Shown: one piece after another, positions 1 through 8,687 of the stretch | Layout of the letters: the number at the start of each line of letters is the position of its first letter | Numbering within the stretch: the stretch's first letter is position 1 | Translations under genes and position numbers: made by a program | Assembly: GCA_943330235.2 (NCBI GenBank) | Contig: CALQGY020000027.1 | Location: 1 to 35,107, forward strand | Origin: Candidatus Kuenenia stuttgartensis | GTDB lineage: Bacteria; Gemmatimonadota; Gemmatimonadetes; Gemmatimonadales; Gemmatimonadaceae | DNA length: 35,107 nucleotides | Direction of reading: 5' to 3' | The notes under the pieces: model-generated | Database searches by the model: none | Told to the model about the DNA's origin: nothing | The model's input: only the letters and a program-made list of their open reading frames with translations

Positions 1-2579
1 AAATCGCGGCCGCGAAGCCGGGCGCGTGCGACGCCCGCCTGCTGGTGCTCGACAGAGTGCTGGCCGCGCACCCCGACGATCTCGAGTCGCGACGTCAGCG
101 TGCGCGGCTGCTGCGACTGATCGGTCGACAGAGCGAGGCGACGCAGCAACTGGACACGCTCATCGCCGAGGATCCTGACGACGGCGCCGCGCTGTTCGAA
201 CGGGGACTGATCGAACAGCATGCGGGTGATCTCCGACGCGCCCAGCGCTGGTTTGAACGGGCGGTAAACGCCGCGTTGGATAACCCCATTCCGCGACTGC
301 ACCTCGCGGAAGTGCTGTATCAGCGCGGACAGAACGAGCAGGCGCTCATCGCGCTCGATGCCGTGATTGCGCGCGACCCGCGCATCGCCGACGCCCATCT
401 GGTGCGCGGCTTCGTGTTGGGCGATCTGGGACGACACGAGGCGGCGCTGGACGCATCGCGGCAGGCGTCAGCACTCAACCCTGCGTTGCAGGCGTTGCAG
501 CCGCATCTGTCCATCGAGGGTGCGACCAGCGTCGCGGTGGTCGATGCAACCCCCAGCGCCGAACACGGGCTCGCACGCTACGGGCTGGGACTCGCCTTCC
601 GGCAGCGCGGCTACTTCGACGAGGCGCGCCGTGAATTCGAGCGCGCACTGGCGCAGGGGGCGGACGCCCGTCTGGTGCGGCATGCCCTGGCAGAACTCGA
701 TCTGGTCGGGGGGGACTTCGCGTCGGCGCTCCGCGCGTACGAGGAACTGCTGACCGAGTACGCGGACGCGCCGCGCTACTGGAACGAGTATGGGGTCGCG
801 TTGCATCAGCGTGGCGACGTGGCGGCGGCAGCCGACGCGTATCGCCATGCCTTGCGCTGCGACCCGCTCTACGCGCTGGCGTACAACAATCTGGGCGTCG
901 CGCTCGACGATCTGGGCGACGTCGCGGCCGCGCGTGATGCCTTTGCGCAGGCCAGTGAACTGGACCCGACACTCGTGCGGGCTCGGCTCAATCTGGCCAT
1001 GTGGCATCGGCGGCAGGGCACACCGATGTCGGCGATGTCCGTGCTGCGGGAACTGGTGGCCTTTCACGCCGAGGATGCCGAGGCGTGGCATGCACTCGGC
1101 GTCGTCTGTCGGGATCTCGGGTGGATGGACGAAGCGCGCGCTGCGCTGGCGCGCGCCGTTGAGCAGCGCGCCGATCACGCCGAAGCGCGCTATGTGCTGG
1201 GGGAAGTGCTGTCGGCACAGGGGGACGCGGATGGCGCGCTCCGGGAGACGCAACAGGCGCTCTCCATTGCGCCGGTTCGGCGCGAAGTGCGCCTCAGCGT
1301 CGCCATCGATTTGCAGCGCGAGTGCCCGGAAGCGTGCGGGACGCTGGCGTTACTGACCACGCGATCGGTCGATCCGCTGTTGGGGGTGGCCATCGACGAG
1401 GCCGAGGTCGCATCGCTGTTGCCCGAGGTGAGTGTGGCCGCGCTCGCCAACCTCGACACGGAGGCCGGCGCGGAGCGTCCAGACGCGCTGCGACGCGCGC
1501 GGCGCGCCTGTGACGACGCCGACGGCTTTGCTGTGCGCGGGCTCCACGGGGAAGCGGGCGAACGCTATGCGCAGGTGCGCGCGCTGCTGGACGAATGGGA
1601 TGGGTCGTCCGTCGGCGCCGAGTCGAGTCCCGATCGGGCCGCGCTGTGGCGTCGTGCGGCGCTCGGCGAAGCGCAGTCGCACTGCCTGCTGGGACAGGCG
1701 GCGCAGGCGTTGCCCGTGCTCAAACGACTGGGTTCGCAGGATGCGTGGGACAGTGACGTGCTAGCGCTCTTCGCGCGCAGCGCGGCCGCCTCGCGGCAGA
1801 CGGACGTCGCGCGCGAAGCCATCGTGCGGTGCTTGGGGCTCGAGCCGTCCAACGCGGCGCTCATTCACTTCCTCGGCGAGTCGGCCAACCAGATCGGCGA
1901 TCAGGCGCTCGCGCTGGGCTGTTATCGCCGCGCGCTGGCGATTGATCCGACGCGGCCGTCGGCGCGCGTCGCCATCGCGCGCCTGCTGCGGGCCCGCGGG
2001 GATCTGCTCGCGGCGCGTCTTGAGCTGGTGGCCGCGCTCTCGACGGCGCCCGCGTCGCGCGACGCGACACTGGAGCTGGTGCTGGTGCATCGGGATGCGG
2101 ATCGACCGCGTGAGGCGCTCGCGGTGTTAACGCAGTATCTGTCCGCCATGCCGACCGATCTCGACGCGCTCGTCCTGCTGGCCGAGACGCTTCTGCAGCT
2201 GCAGCGGGATGACGATGCCCGCGTCGCCGTGGTGCGCGTGTTGCGTCACGATCCCGCGCACATGCCGGCGGTGTGGCTGGATGGCCTGTTGCTCTCGCGC
2301 CAGTCGCGGATGCGCGAGGCGTTCGAACGTTGGCGTCGTGTGGCTGACGACGAGACCGATCAGCGGCTGGCCGCAACGGCGCGCCGTGCGCTCGCCGACG
2401 CGCAGGCGCCGTCACTCAGCGCCGCGGTGCCCAGCGCCGCGCTGGATGGCGCCGCGGTCGATGGTGCCCCGCGTGATGGCGCTTCGCGTGATGGCGCTTC
2501 GCGTGATGGCGCTTCGCGTGATGGCGCTTCGCGTGATGCCGCGCGGGGCCCCGTGCCTCGGCTGAAGCTCGTCTCGTGA
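1..2579 (+). CDS. TPR-repeat protein, 5'-truncated by the window edge
   Basis: The reading frame (first full codon at base 3) is open from the window edge, and the residues before the first GTG (45) already look like part of a TPR helix pair, so the true start probably lies upstream. The visible protein of about 850 residues is almost entirely degenerate 34-residue tetratricopeptide repeats with alternating A-helix (W/Y-LG motifs) and B-helix (A-F-A) signatures; I see at least a dozen. No signal peptide or catalytic motif is visible in the part present. TPR solenoids act as protein-binding scaffolds, so a scaffold role for the downstream GTPase/ATPase genes is plausible but inferred. The last 45 or so residues are a low-complexity tail built from GASRD units encoded by a 15-bp tandem repeat. 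The stop overlaps the next GTG start by 4 nt (GTGA at 2576). Confidence 0.85.
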   Translation, partial: IAAAKPGACDARLLVLDRVLAAHPDDLESRRQRARLLRLIGRQSEATQQLDTLIAEDPDDGAALFERGLIEQHAGDLRRAQRWFERAVNAALDNPIPRLHLAEVLYQRGQNEQALIALDAVIARDPRIADAHLVRGFVLGDLGRHEAALDASRQASALNPALQALQPHLSIEGATSVAVVDATPSAEHGLARYGLGLAFRQRGYFDEARREFERALAQGADARLVRHALAELDLVGGDFASALRAYEELLTEYADAPRYWNEYGVALHQRGDVAAAADAYRHALRCDPLYALAYNNLGVALDDLGDVAAARDAFAQASELDPTLVRARLNLAMWHRRQGTPMSAMSVLRELVAFHAEDAEAWHALGVVCRDLGWMDEARAALARAVEQRADHAEARYVLGEVLSAQGDADGALRETQQALSIAPVRREVRLSVAIDLQRECPEACGTLALLTTRSVDPLLGVAIDEAEVASLLPEVSVAALANLDTEAGAERPDALRRARRACDDADGFAVRGLHGEAGERYAQVRALLDEWDGSSVGAESSPDRAALWRRAALGEAQSHCLLGQAAQALPVLKRLGSQDAWDSDVLALFARSAAASRQTDVAREAIVRCLGLEPSNAALIHFLGESANQIGDQALALGCYRRALAIDPTRPSARVAIARLLRARGDLLAARLELVAALSTAPASRDATLELVLVHRDADRPREALAVLTQYLSAMPTDLDALVLLAETLLQLQRDDDARVAVVRVLRHDPAHMPAVWLDGLLLSRQSRMREAFERWRRVADDETDQRLAATARRALADAQAPSLSAAVPSAALDGAAVDGAPRDGASRDGASRDGASRDGASRDAARGPVPRLKLVS
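2460..2534 (+). repeat. 15-bp in-frame tandem repeat (GASRD units)
   Basis: Four exact copies of GATGGCGCTTCGCGT run from 2475 to 2534, preceded by a diverged copy at 2460-2474 and a more diverged one before that. The unit is 15 bp, so copy-number change would keep the reading frame. It encodes the tail of the TPR protein and ends about 40 nt before the start codon of the next gene. Confidence 0.9.
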
Positions 2580-3700
2580 GCCTGGAAGGGCGGCTTCGCG
2601 AGCTGGCGCTGCCGGAGGTGCTGCAGTTGCTGGGGATCACGCGCAAAACCGGGAGGCTGCAGCTGCGCGCGCAGGTGCAGGGGCGAGCGGCGTATGTCGC
2701 GCTCGTCAACGGTGCCGTCACCGACGCGGCGCAGTGGCGGCTCAGCGATGCGGTCGATACGGATCGGCCGGTTGAGGCGGCTGGGGCCTTGGCGGTGGTG
2801 CGCGCGGTTGAGGCGTGCGTGCTGGATCTGCTGACATGGCGCGACGGCGACTTCCGATTCCTCCCCGCGGAGCCGCCCCGCATCCCGTCGCCGGTCCGCT
2901 TGTCCGTCGATGCGTTGTTGGTCCAGTCGGCGCAGCGGTCCGAGGGGTGGTTGCGCATCGAGGATCGCGTGCCGCATGCGGAGGTCGTCCCCACGTTCGT
3001 GGACGTGGAACCGCAGCAGTTGCCATTGCTCCGGCTCGAGTCGCAGGAGTGGGAGATCCTGACGCGCGTGGATGGCCTGCGGGACCTGAAGGAGTTGGCC
3101 GATGTGCTCGGTCGGGAGGTGCTCGATGTCGCGGAGATCGTGCATCGACTCATCGGCGCCGGGCTGCTGACGCTGCGTGAGGTGGAGCGCGCGCCGCGTC
3201 GCAACGAGACGCCCCCGATCGGGAGCTCCGCGCAGGCGCGACCCCTCGGCGCGTCGGCCGACCTCTGGATTCCGCGGGGCGAGGAAGTCCTTGGTGTTGA
3301 TGGGGAGTCCGTGCCGGACGAGGATTCGCTCTTCGATCCCGTCGCGGGGGGCGTGCAGACGGCGGAGGGATTTCCCCGTCGCCGCACCACGCCGCATGGG
3401 TCGGCGGTCATTCGCCTCTCTGGGTCGTTTCCGCTCGTCCCAGCCGTTGCGCCGACCGGTGCTGAGACGTCCGTTGAGAGAGAGGATGCCCCTTGGCCCG
3501 TGCCCGGGATGGAGAGCCAGACGTTGTGCGCGCACGGAGACGATGCCGCCCGTCGTGGTGACCTTGCCGCGGCATTGACGTTCTGGAGTGCAGCCCTCCG
3601 GTCGGAGCCCTCGTTCGCCGATGCGGATCGAATCCGCGAGGCGATCGCATTGGCGTCCCGATTGCACGCGTTACTGCATTCTGCAGGGCGCCGCGACTAA
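2576..3700 (+). CDS. DUF4388 (PATAN) domain protein
   Basis: The N-terminus (residues 1 to about 110) has the DUF4388/PATAN signature: GRLREL-LPEVLQLLGITRKTGRLQL, followed by a strand-rich part and the helix ending in DLLTWRDGDFRFLP. DUF4388 domains occur in bacterial regulatory proteins, often beside MglA-type GTPases and response regulators; their biochemical role is not established. Residues about 145-200 (WEILTRVDG-RDLKELADVLG-EVLDVAEIVHRLIGAGLL) look like a winged-helix module of the kind often found after DUF4388. After a disordered linker the last 60 residues resemble a single TPR-like helical pair. The GTG start at 2576 overlaps the upstream stop by 4 nt, suggesting coupling. The MglA-like GTPase follows 25 nt downstream. 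Length is 374 residues. The family call is fairly sure; the function is unknown. Confidence 0.82.
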   Translation: MSLEGRLRELALPEVLQLLGITRKTGRLQLRAQVQGRAAYVALVNGAVTDAAQWRLSDAVDTDRPVEAAGALAVVRAVEACVLDLLTWRDGDFRFLPAEPPRIPSPVRLSVDALLVQSAQRSEGWLRIEDRVPHAEVVPTFVDVEPQQLPLLRLESQEWEILTRVDGLRDLKELADVLGREVLDVAEIVHRLIGAGLLTLREVERAPRRNETPPIGSSAQARPLGASADLWIPRGEEVLGVDGESVPDEDSLFDPVAGGVQTAEGFPRRRTTPHGSAVIRLSGSFPLVPAVAPTGAETSVEREDAPWPVPGMESQTLCAHGDDAARRGDLAAALTFWSAALRSEPSFADADRIREAIALASRLHALLHSAGRRD

Positions 3701-3725
3701 CGGTGGCTCGAAGAGGGACGGGCGC

Positions 3726-4514
3726 ATGCCCATCGTGGATCACGCCACGAAACTGATCACCTGCAAATTGGTCTTCTACGGTCCGGGACGATCGGGGAAG
3801 ACCACCAATTTGTCGTACCTGCACTCGGCCTTGCCGACGGCGCAGGTCGGTGAGCTGACGTCGCTCGCGACGCGGCGTGATCGCACCCTGTTCTTCGACT
3901 ATTTGCCGGTCGATTTGGGCACCGTCGGGGCGTATCGCGTCCGCTTCCAGCTCTACACGGTCCCCGGCCAGCCGTACTATCGCGCGATCCGGCAGCTCGT
4001 GTTGCAGGGCGCCGATGGCGTCGCGTTCGTCGTGGACAGTCAGCGACACCGCTGGGACGAGAATCAGGAAAGCCTGCAGGATCTGCACGCCAACCTGGCG
4101 GAGCACGGCGTGGACGTGCGCGATCTGCCCGTGGTGATGCAATACAACAAGCAGGATCTGCCCCCATCGCTGGCCGCCAGCGTTGCCGAGCTGTCCGTTG
4201 CCCTCAACTTTCGCGCCGTCCCGGAATTCGCGGCTGACGCGCTGCACGGCATGGGTGTGTTCGATACGCTGCGATCGCTGGGCATGCGAGTGCTCCGTCG
4301 GCTCGGGGCCAATGACGGCACGGTCATGGCGACGCGGGCGCGCGAGGCGCTGCGGACCCCCCACATCGGGTCGCGCGTGGTCGCCGGTCCCGAGGTGCGG
4401 TCGGTCACCCCCCGTGCCTTCGACCGCGCGGACGTCCATGGCGCCGTGGTGGGCGCCGTGGCAGGCGCCGTGGCAGGCGCCGTGGCAGGCGCCGTGGCAG
4501 GCGCCGGCGCGTGA
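3726..4514 (+). CDS. MglA-like small Ras-family GTPase
   Basis: This 262-residue protein is a prokaryotic small GTPase of the MglA type. The P-loop GPGRSGKT is at residues 19-26, the switch I segment with TLFFDYLP is near 54-61, the switch II region reads TVPGQPYY (78-85) with the PGQ typical of MglA in place of DxxG, and the guanine-specificity motif NKQD is at 141-144. MglA proteins cycle between GTP and GDP and set polarity or motility in other bacteria; the role here is inferred. I chose ATG 3726 because it follows an AAGAGGGA ribosome site and gives the usual MglA N-terminus; upstream in-frame starts would add non-homologous residues and overlap the DUF4388 gene. The last 60 residues are an Ala/Gly/Val tail encoded by a 12-bp repeat. 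No MglB (Roadblock) partner is visible in the window. Confidence 0.88.
   Translation: MPIVDHATKLITCKLVFYGPGRSGKTTNLSYLHSALPTAQVGELTSLATRRDRTLFFDYLPVDLGTVGAYRVRFQLYTVPGQPYYRAIRQLVLQGADGVAFVVDSQRHRWDENQESLQDLHANLAEHGVDVRDLPVVMQYNKQDLPPSLAASVAELSVALNFRAVPEFAADALHGMGVFDTLRSLGMRVLRRLGANDGTVMATRAREALRTPHIGSRVVAGPEVRSVTPRAFDRADVHGAVVGAVAGAVAGAVAGAVAGAGA
4440..4499 (+). repeat. 12-bp in-frame tandem repeat (GAVA units)
   Basis: Four exact copies of GGCGCCGTGGCA occupy 4452-4499, preceded by a one-unit variant (GGCGCCGTGGTG) at 4440-4451. The repeat encodes the C-terminal tail of the MglA-like GTPase and ends 11 nt before the GTG start of the next gene, so it fills the place where that gene's ribosome-binding site would be. 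Confidence 0.92.
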
Positions 4515-6493
4515 GGACCCTGCTCGACGGCGGCTTTCGGTTCGACACGTTCGTCATCGGCGGGTCCAACCGCCTCGCGGTGTCGGCGGCGCGCGCGGTG
4601 GCGGCCGCGCCGGGCACGGCCTACAACCCGTTATTCGTCTACGGCGAATCGGGCTTCGGCAAGACGCACCTCGTCGCGGCCATCGCGTATCACGCGCGCC
4701 AGGCGCAGCCCGAGCTGCGGGTGGAGTTCAGCACGGGCGAGGAGGTCGCCGAGCGCCTGCACAGCGCCATCGCCGCGGGACGCCAGGCCGAGTTCTCGCG
4801 GCGGTACCAGGATATCGACCTGCTCATCCTGGATGACGTGCAGTTCCTCACCGGTCAGCGCGAGACGCAGTCGGAGCTGCTGCGACTCTTCAACCTCATG
4901 CAGGAGCGCGGCCGCCAAGTCGTGATGACCAGCGATCGTCCGCCCGCGCTCATTCCCGATGTCGATCAGCGCCTGCTCTCGCGCCTCTCCGGTGGCCTCA
5001 TCGTGGACGTGGGCGCGCCGGACTTTGAGATGCGTCTTGCGATCCTGCGCAATGCCTGCGCCCAGCGCGAGCTCACGTTCGATGACGGCGTGCTCGAAGA
5101 AACCGCCCGGCTGCCGTTCGGCAATGTGCGCGAACTCAAAGGCGCACTGAATCGCCTGTCCGCGTTTCAGCAGCTCGACGGGGGGAGCATCGCCGCGCAG
5201 GACGTGCGGGCCATGCTCGGTCACCGTGATCGCGAGCGCGACCGTGCGGGGGAGCCGACAACGACCTCGCAGGCGGGGGCGACTGCCACCGCGACGGGCG
5301 CGACACTCGAGTCGGGCAGCGAGTACGAGGGCTTTCTCGCCGACGTGCTCGAGGCGGTGGAGACGCGCGTGGAGCAGTGGCGCGTGCACCTCGGGGAAGC
5401 GTGCACCTTCTGGCGCGCGGAAGGCTTTCAGACCGACGTGCTGGAACGCGCGATGACGTTATCCGCCGCGCCGGATGTGAATGGGCTGCTGGCGACGTTC
5501 GCCGCGGCGGTGGAACATCTGCGCCAGCTCGAGACACAGACGTTGGCCCTCGATCCGTCGTTGCGCGGGCATCAGGCCTTCCGGAATCCGGCGGCCATCG
5601 ATGTCGCGCAGGAGCTTTTGGACCGGACGCTCGCTGCCAGCCAGCCACTGCCGCAGCCGCTCCCCGCCTTCACGCGGGCCGCGTTTGAAGTCGGTGCGGC
5701 CAACCAGCTCGCGCTCACCGCCTTCGAGGCGGTGATTGAACATCCCGGCACACGCTATAACCCGCTCTTCCTCTACGGCCCGAGTGGCGTCGGCAAAACC
5801 CACGTCGCGCACGCGCTCGGCAACGCACTCCGCACCGCGTGGCCGCGCCTGGCTGTGGCGTGCCTGAGCGCCGGCACCTTCGTCGATGAATTGATCGCCG
5901 CCATGCAGGAAGGAGCGATCGAACGGTGGCGCGCGCGGTATCGCGCCGCTGATGTGCTCATCCTCGATGATGTGCATCAGGTCGCGGACAAGGAACGCAC
6001 GCAGGAGGAGCTGTTCCACCTCTTCAATCACCTCTACGATCGTGGCAGTCAGATCGTGCTCACCAGCGATCGGGCCCCGCGCGACGTCGTGGGACTCGCG
6101 GATCGACTCCGCTCCCGCTTTGAAGGGGGACTCGTCGCCACGTTGCAGGCGCCCGATCGCACCGTGCGCGAGCGATTGATCCGCCGGTGGTTGTTGGACG
6201 CTGGCCAGGAGCCGGGGCAGGGACTCGTCGCGCTCCTTGCGGATCGCGATGAGGGCAACGTACGCGCACTCAGCGGCCTGCTCACGCGGTTGCTCGCGGC
6301 CGCCGCCGCCGCCGCGCGTCCGCTCACGTTGGAGTTGGCCCAGCGCGAGCTCGGGTTGACCCGCGAGGACGTCACGGTCTTTGCCGCGCGCGCGCAGGAC
6401 GCCGGCGCGATCGACGACTTCTACCTCGATCGTGAGAAGGTGATCTGGGAGTGGCCGGACGTCAGCGGCCGACTCATCGAGGACTACCGCTGA
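4511..6493 (+). CDS. Tandem DnaA/Hda-like AAA+ ATPase (two AAA+ modules)
   Basis: A 660-residue protein with two complete DnaA-type AAA+ modules. Module 1: Walker A GESGFGKT (45-52), Walker B LLILDDVQF (104-112), sensor I VVMTSDRPP (137-145), a box VII-like QRLLSRLSGGL, and sensor II NVRELKGALNRL (205-216). Module 2: Walker A GPSGVGKT (423-430), Walker B VLILDDVHQ (482-490), sensor I IVLTSDRAP, box VII DRLRSRFEGGL (531-541), sensor II NVRALSGLLTRL (583-594). Between them lies a helical linker of roughly 150 residues. I see no DnaA domain IV (the helix-turn-helix that binds DnaA boxes) at the end; the C-terminus is a short acidic segment. This is therefore not the replication initiator; its substrate is unknown. 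The GTG start at 4511 overlaps the GTPase stop by 4 nt, and the stop overlaps the next start by 1 nt, which ties it to the GTPase/DUF4388 genes. Confidence 0.85.
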   Translation: MRTLLDGGFRFDTFVIGGSNRLAVSAARAVAAAPGTAYNPLFVYGESGFGKTHLVAAIAYHARQAQPELRVEFSTGEEVAERLHSAIAAGRQAEFSRRYQDIDLLILDDVQFLTGQRETQSELLRLFNLMQERGRQVVMTSDRPPALIPDVDQRLLSRLSGGLIVDVGAPDFEMRLAILRNACAQRELTFDDGVLEETARLPFGNVRELKGALNRLSAFQQLDGGSIAAQDVRAMLGHRDRERDRAGEPTTTSQAGATATATGATLESGSEYEGFLADVLEAVETRVEQWRVHLGEACTFWRAEGFQTDVLERAMTLSAAPDVNGLLATFAAAVEHLRQLETQTLALDPSLRGHQAFRNPAAIDVAQELLDRTLAASQPLPQPLPAFTRAAFEVGAANQLALTAFEAVIEHPGTRYNPLFLYGPSGVGKTHVAHALGNALRTAWPRLAVACLSAGTFVDELIAAMQEGAIERWRARYRAADVLILDDVHQVADKERTQEELFHLFNHLYDRGSQIVLTSDRAPRDVVGLADRLRSRFEGGLVATLQAPDRTVRERLIRRWLLDAGQEPGQGLVALLADRDEGNVRALSGLLTRLLAAAAAAARPLTLELAQRELGLTREDVTVFAARAQDAGAIDDFYLDREKVIWEWPDVSGRLIEDYR

Positions 6494-8163
6494 TGGCCAT
6501 TCGCGGCAGTCTGTCGGAAGCGAGTCTGGCCGACGTGCTTCAACTCCTCGCGCTAGGCCAGAAGACCGGTACGCTGAGCATCGCGCGCGAGGGCAGTTTC
6601 GGAGCCATCCATTTTCAGCAGGGACGCATCGTCCACGCCGGGCTGGTGAACCGTCGCGATCGGCTGGGCGAGCGGCTCGTCCGCAGCGGGACGATCACGC
6701 CGGATGTGCTCGCGCGCGTGTCGGCGACCAACGCGGGACAGGACGACCGCGAGCTCGCGACCGCGCTGCTGGCCCAGGGGATACTCCCGCGCGAATTCCT
6801 GCTCGCGCACTATCGCGCGCAGGTCGAAGATGCGGTCTATCATCTCTTCGCGTGGGACGCGGGCACGTTCACCTTCGAGCCCGAGGCGCAGGTGCCCGAC
6901 GGCGAGCCGCTGCTCTCCATCAGCGCGGACACGCTGCTGCTCGAGGGGGCTCGACGCGTCGATGAGTGGACGCAAATCGCGAAGAAGATCCCGAGCCTTG
7001 ATCTCATCTTCGAGATCGACGCCCGTCGCATGGCGCAGAGCGATGCGTCGCTCAGTGCCACGCAGGAACGTCTGCTCCCGCTCCTCGACGGGATGCACGA
7101 CGTACACGCCGTCGTCGAGCGCTCCGGCATCGACGAATTCGAGGTCGGGAAGGCGATCTATGGCTTGATCACGGCGGGGTTCGCCCAGCGCGTCGGACGC
7201 AGTGTCGCGCGACGGCAGCCACCGCCGGAAAGCCGGGTGGCGGAACACCGCAACCTCGGCGTGGCGTTCTACCGTACGGGCATGCTCGACGAGGCGCAGC
7301 GGGAATTCCGTCGCGTGCTGGAATTGCGCGAGGCCGACGGGGCGGCCCGCTTCTTCCTCGGGCTGGTCCACATGCGGCGCGGCCAATGGGCCGATGCCGT
7401 CGAGACCTTTCAGCGCGCGAGCGACGAGCCCGATGCGCCACCAGGCGTCTTTCTCAATCTGGCCTACGCGTTCGAACGGCTCGGTCAATTGGAGGAGGCG
7501 AGCGATGCGCTCGGCGAGGCCGTACGGCGCGCGCCACTCCCGGAGCCGCGGGTCGCGCTCGCCGAGGCGGTGATCGCGCTCAAGCGCGGCAACCTCGCGA
7601 TCGCGGACGAACGCCTTGAGGTCGCTCGTGCGGCCTGGGGCGACCGGCATCCGAGTGCGGCGTGGTACCACGCCGCAGGACTGGCGGCGGCGCTTGCCGG
7701 CGATACGGCGCGCGCCGTCGCGGTCCTCGAAGAAGGGTTGAGCGTACATCCACACGCCGCCGTGCTGCACAATAATCTCGCCGTCGTCCACGAGCGTCGC
7801 GGCAGCTATGAAGCGGCCGCGCGCACGTTGGAGCACGCGCTGTTGGAGGATGCCAACTGCGCGCACCTACACAAAAACCTGGGCGATTATCTCTACCGCG
7901 CGCAGCGGTATGACGATGCCTTCGCCGCCTTCACGCGCGTGGTGCGCCTCGACCCTCGGCACGGTGCCGACGTGTTGCTCAAGCTCGGCAACATCCTGTA
8001 CCGCCGAGGCGCGATGGACGACGCGCGCACGGCGTGGGAGCGGGCGTTGGCCATCGAGCCCACGAACCGTATCGTTCGCGCGAATCTGGAAGCGCTGCAG
8101 CGGGTCGAAGCGAGCGTCGCCCGCGTCGTGGCCGACGTTCCTCTGGTGGGGACCGTCGAATGA
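6493..8163 (+). CDS. DUF4388 (PATAN) domain protein with TPR C-terminus
   Basis: The protein (556 residues) starts with a canonical DUF4388 domain: IRGSLSEASLADVLQLLALGQKTGTLSI, then IHFQQGRIVHAGLVNRRDRLGERL. A helical part follows and ends in HLFAWDAGTFTFEP, a motif matching the DLLTWRDGDFRFLP of the other DUF4388 protein in this run. Residues about 185-235 form a winged-helix-like segment (LLPLLDGMHDVHAVVERSG), and residues about 245 to the end are TPR repeats (AFYRTGMLDEAQREFRRVLEL and others). The ATG at 6493 overlaps the ATPase stop in a TGATG junction; a longer frame from 6451 exists but lacks homology upstream. It and the DUF4388 protein at 2576 bracket the GTPase and ATPase genes. Likely an adaptor or sensor subunit of the same module; this is inference. 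Confidence 0.85.
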   Translation: MAIRGSLSEASLADVLQLLALGQKTGTLSIAREGSFGAIHFQQGRIVHAGLVNRRDRLGERLVRSGTITPDVLARVSATNAGQDDRELATALLAQGILPREFLLAHYRAQVEDAVYHLFAWDAGTFTFEPEAQVPDGEPLLSISADTLLLEGARRVDEWTQIAKKIPSLDLIFEIDARRMAQSDASLSATQERLLPLLDGMHDVHAVVERSGIDEFEVGKAIYGLITAGFAQRVGRSVARRQPPPESRVAEHRNLGVAFYRTGMLDEAQREFRRVLELREADGAARFFLGLVHMRRGQWADAVETFQRASDEPDAPPGVFLNLAYAFERLGQLEEASDALGEAVRRAPLPEPRVALAEAVIALKRGNLAIADERLEVARAAWGDRHPSAAWYHAAGLAAALAGDTARAVAVLEEGLSVHPHAAVLHNNLAVVHERRGSYEAAARTLEHALLEDANCAHLHKNLGDYLYRAQRYDDAFAAFTRVVRLDPRHGADVLLKLGNILYRRGAMDDARTAWERALAIEPTNRIVRANLEALQRVEASVARVVADVPLVGTVE

Positions 8164-8197
8164 ACGGGCGCCGTCTGACTGACGCGCGCCCCACCGC

Positions 8198-8677
8198 GTG
8201 ACCCAGCGCATCGTGAAGATCGCCGACTTCGCCGTCAGCGCCGGGAACACCACGCTCGTCACCATCGGTCTCGGCTCGTGCGTCGGCATTGCCCTGTACG
8301 AACCGGCGGCCCGCATCGGTGCCTTGGCGCATGTGCTGTTGCCGCACGGCACGGCGGCCCTCAGCGCGCACACGCCCGGCAAGTATCCGCACTCCGCGAT
8401 GGAGGTCATGGTGCGTCGGATGCGCGAACTCGGGGCCGTCGGACGCATTGATGCCCGCCTCATCGGCGGGGCCAGCATGTTCGCGGCGCTGCTGGCGCCC
8501 GGCGCGACGTCGCTTGGCGCACGGAATATTGCCGCGGCCCAGGCGGCGTGCGCCGATCATGAAATCCCCATCGTGGCGCAGGATGTGGGCGGCGCCCACG
8601 GGCGATCGGTCTTCTTTGACGTACAGGCGGGCGACCTGCTCGTGCGCTCCATGGCCGTGGGCGATGTCCATCTCTGA
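8198..8677 (+). CDS. cheD: CheD, chemoreceptor glutamine deamidase
   Basis: A 159-residue CheD of normal size. CheD deamidates specific glutamines of chemoreceptors and in some bacteria works with CheC. The catalytic cysteine is in LGSCVGI (Cys28), with the partner histidine in LAHVLLPH (His45) and a threonine a few residues before the cysteine (Thr22). The conserved KYPHSAMEVMV and RLIGGASMF motifs are also present. The GTG at 8198 is the only start that keeps the N-terminal strand; no clear ribosome site precedes it, and the gap from the upstream stop is 34 nt. The stop codon forms part of the GAGGA sequence used by cheB. No receptor or cheC is in the window, so its substrate may be encoded elsewhere. 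Confidence 0.93.
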   Translation: MTQRIVKIADFAVSAGNTTLVTIGLGSCVGIALYEPAARIGALAHVLLPHGTAALSAHTPGKYPHSAMEVMVRRMRELGAVGRIDARLIGGASMFAALLAPGATSLGARNIAAAQAACADHEIPIVAQDVGGAHGRSVFFDVQAGDLLVRSMAVGDVHL

Positions 8678-8687
8678 GGACGCACCG

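Noticed and set aside
2360..3667. Antisense frame of 435 codons
   Set aside because: Opposite the DUF4388 gene and the TPR tail repeats; the translated sequence is Arg-rich and low complexity, with no domain.
4511..6493. Chromosomal replication initiator dnaA
   Set aside because: Although both modules resemble DnaA domain III, there is no domain IV helix-turn-helix, the AAA+ module is duplicated, and no DnaA-box cluster or dnaN is nearby.
8289..8687. Upstream extension of cheB into cheD
   Set aside because: The frame is open from 8289, but this part overlaps cheD almost fully and has no receiver-domain homology; a GAGGA site supports the start at 8688.
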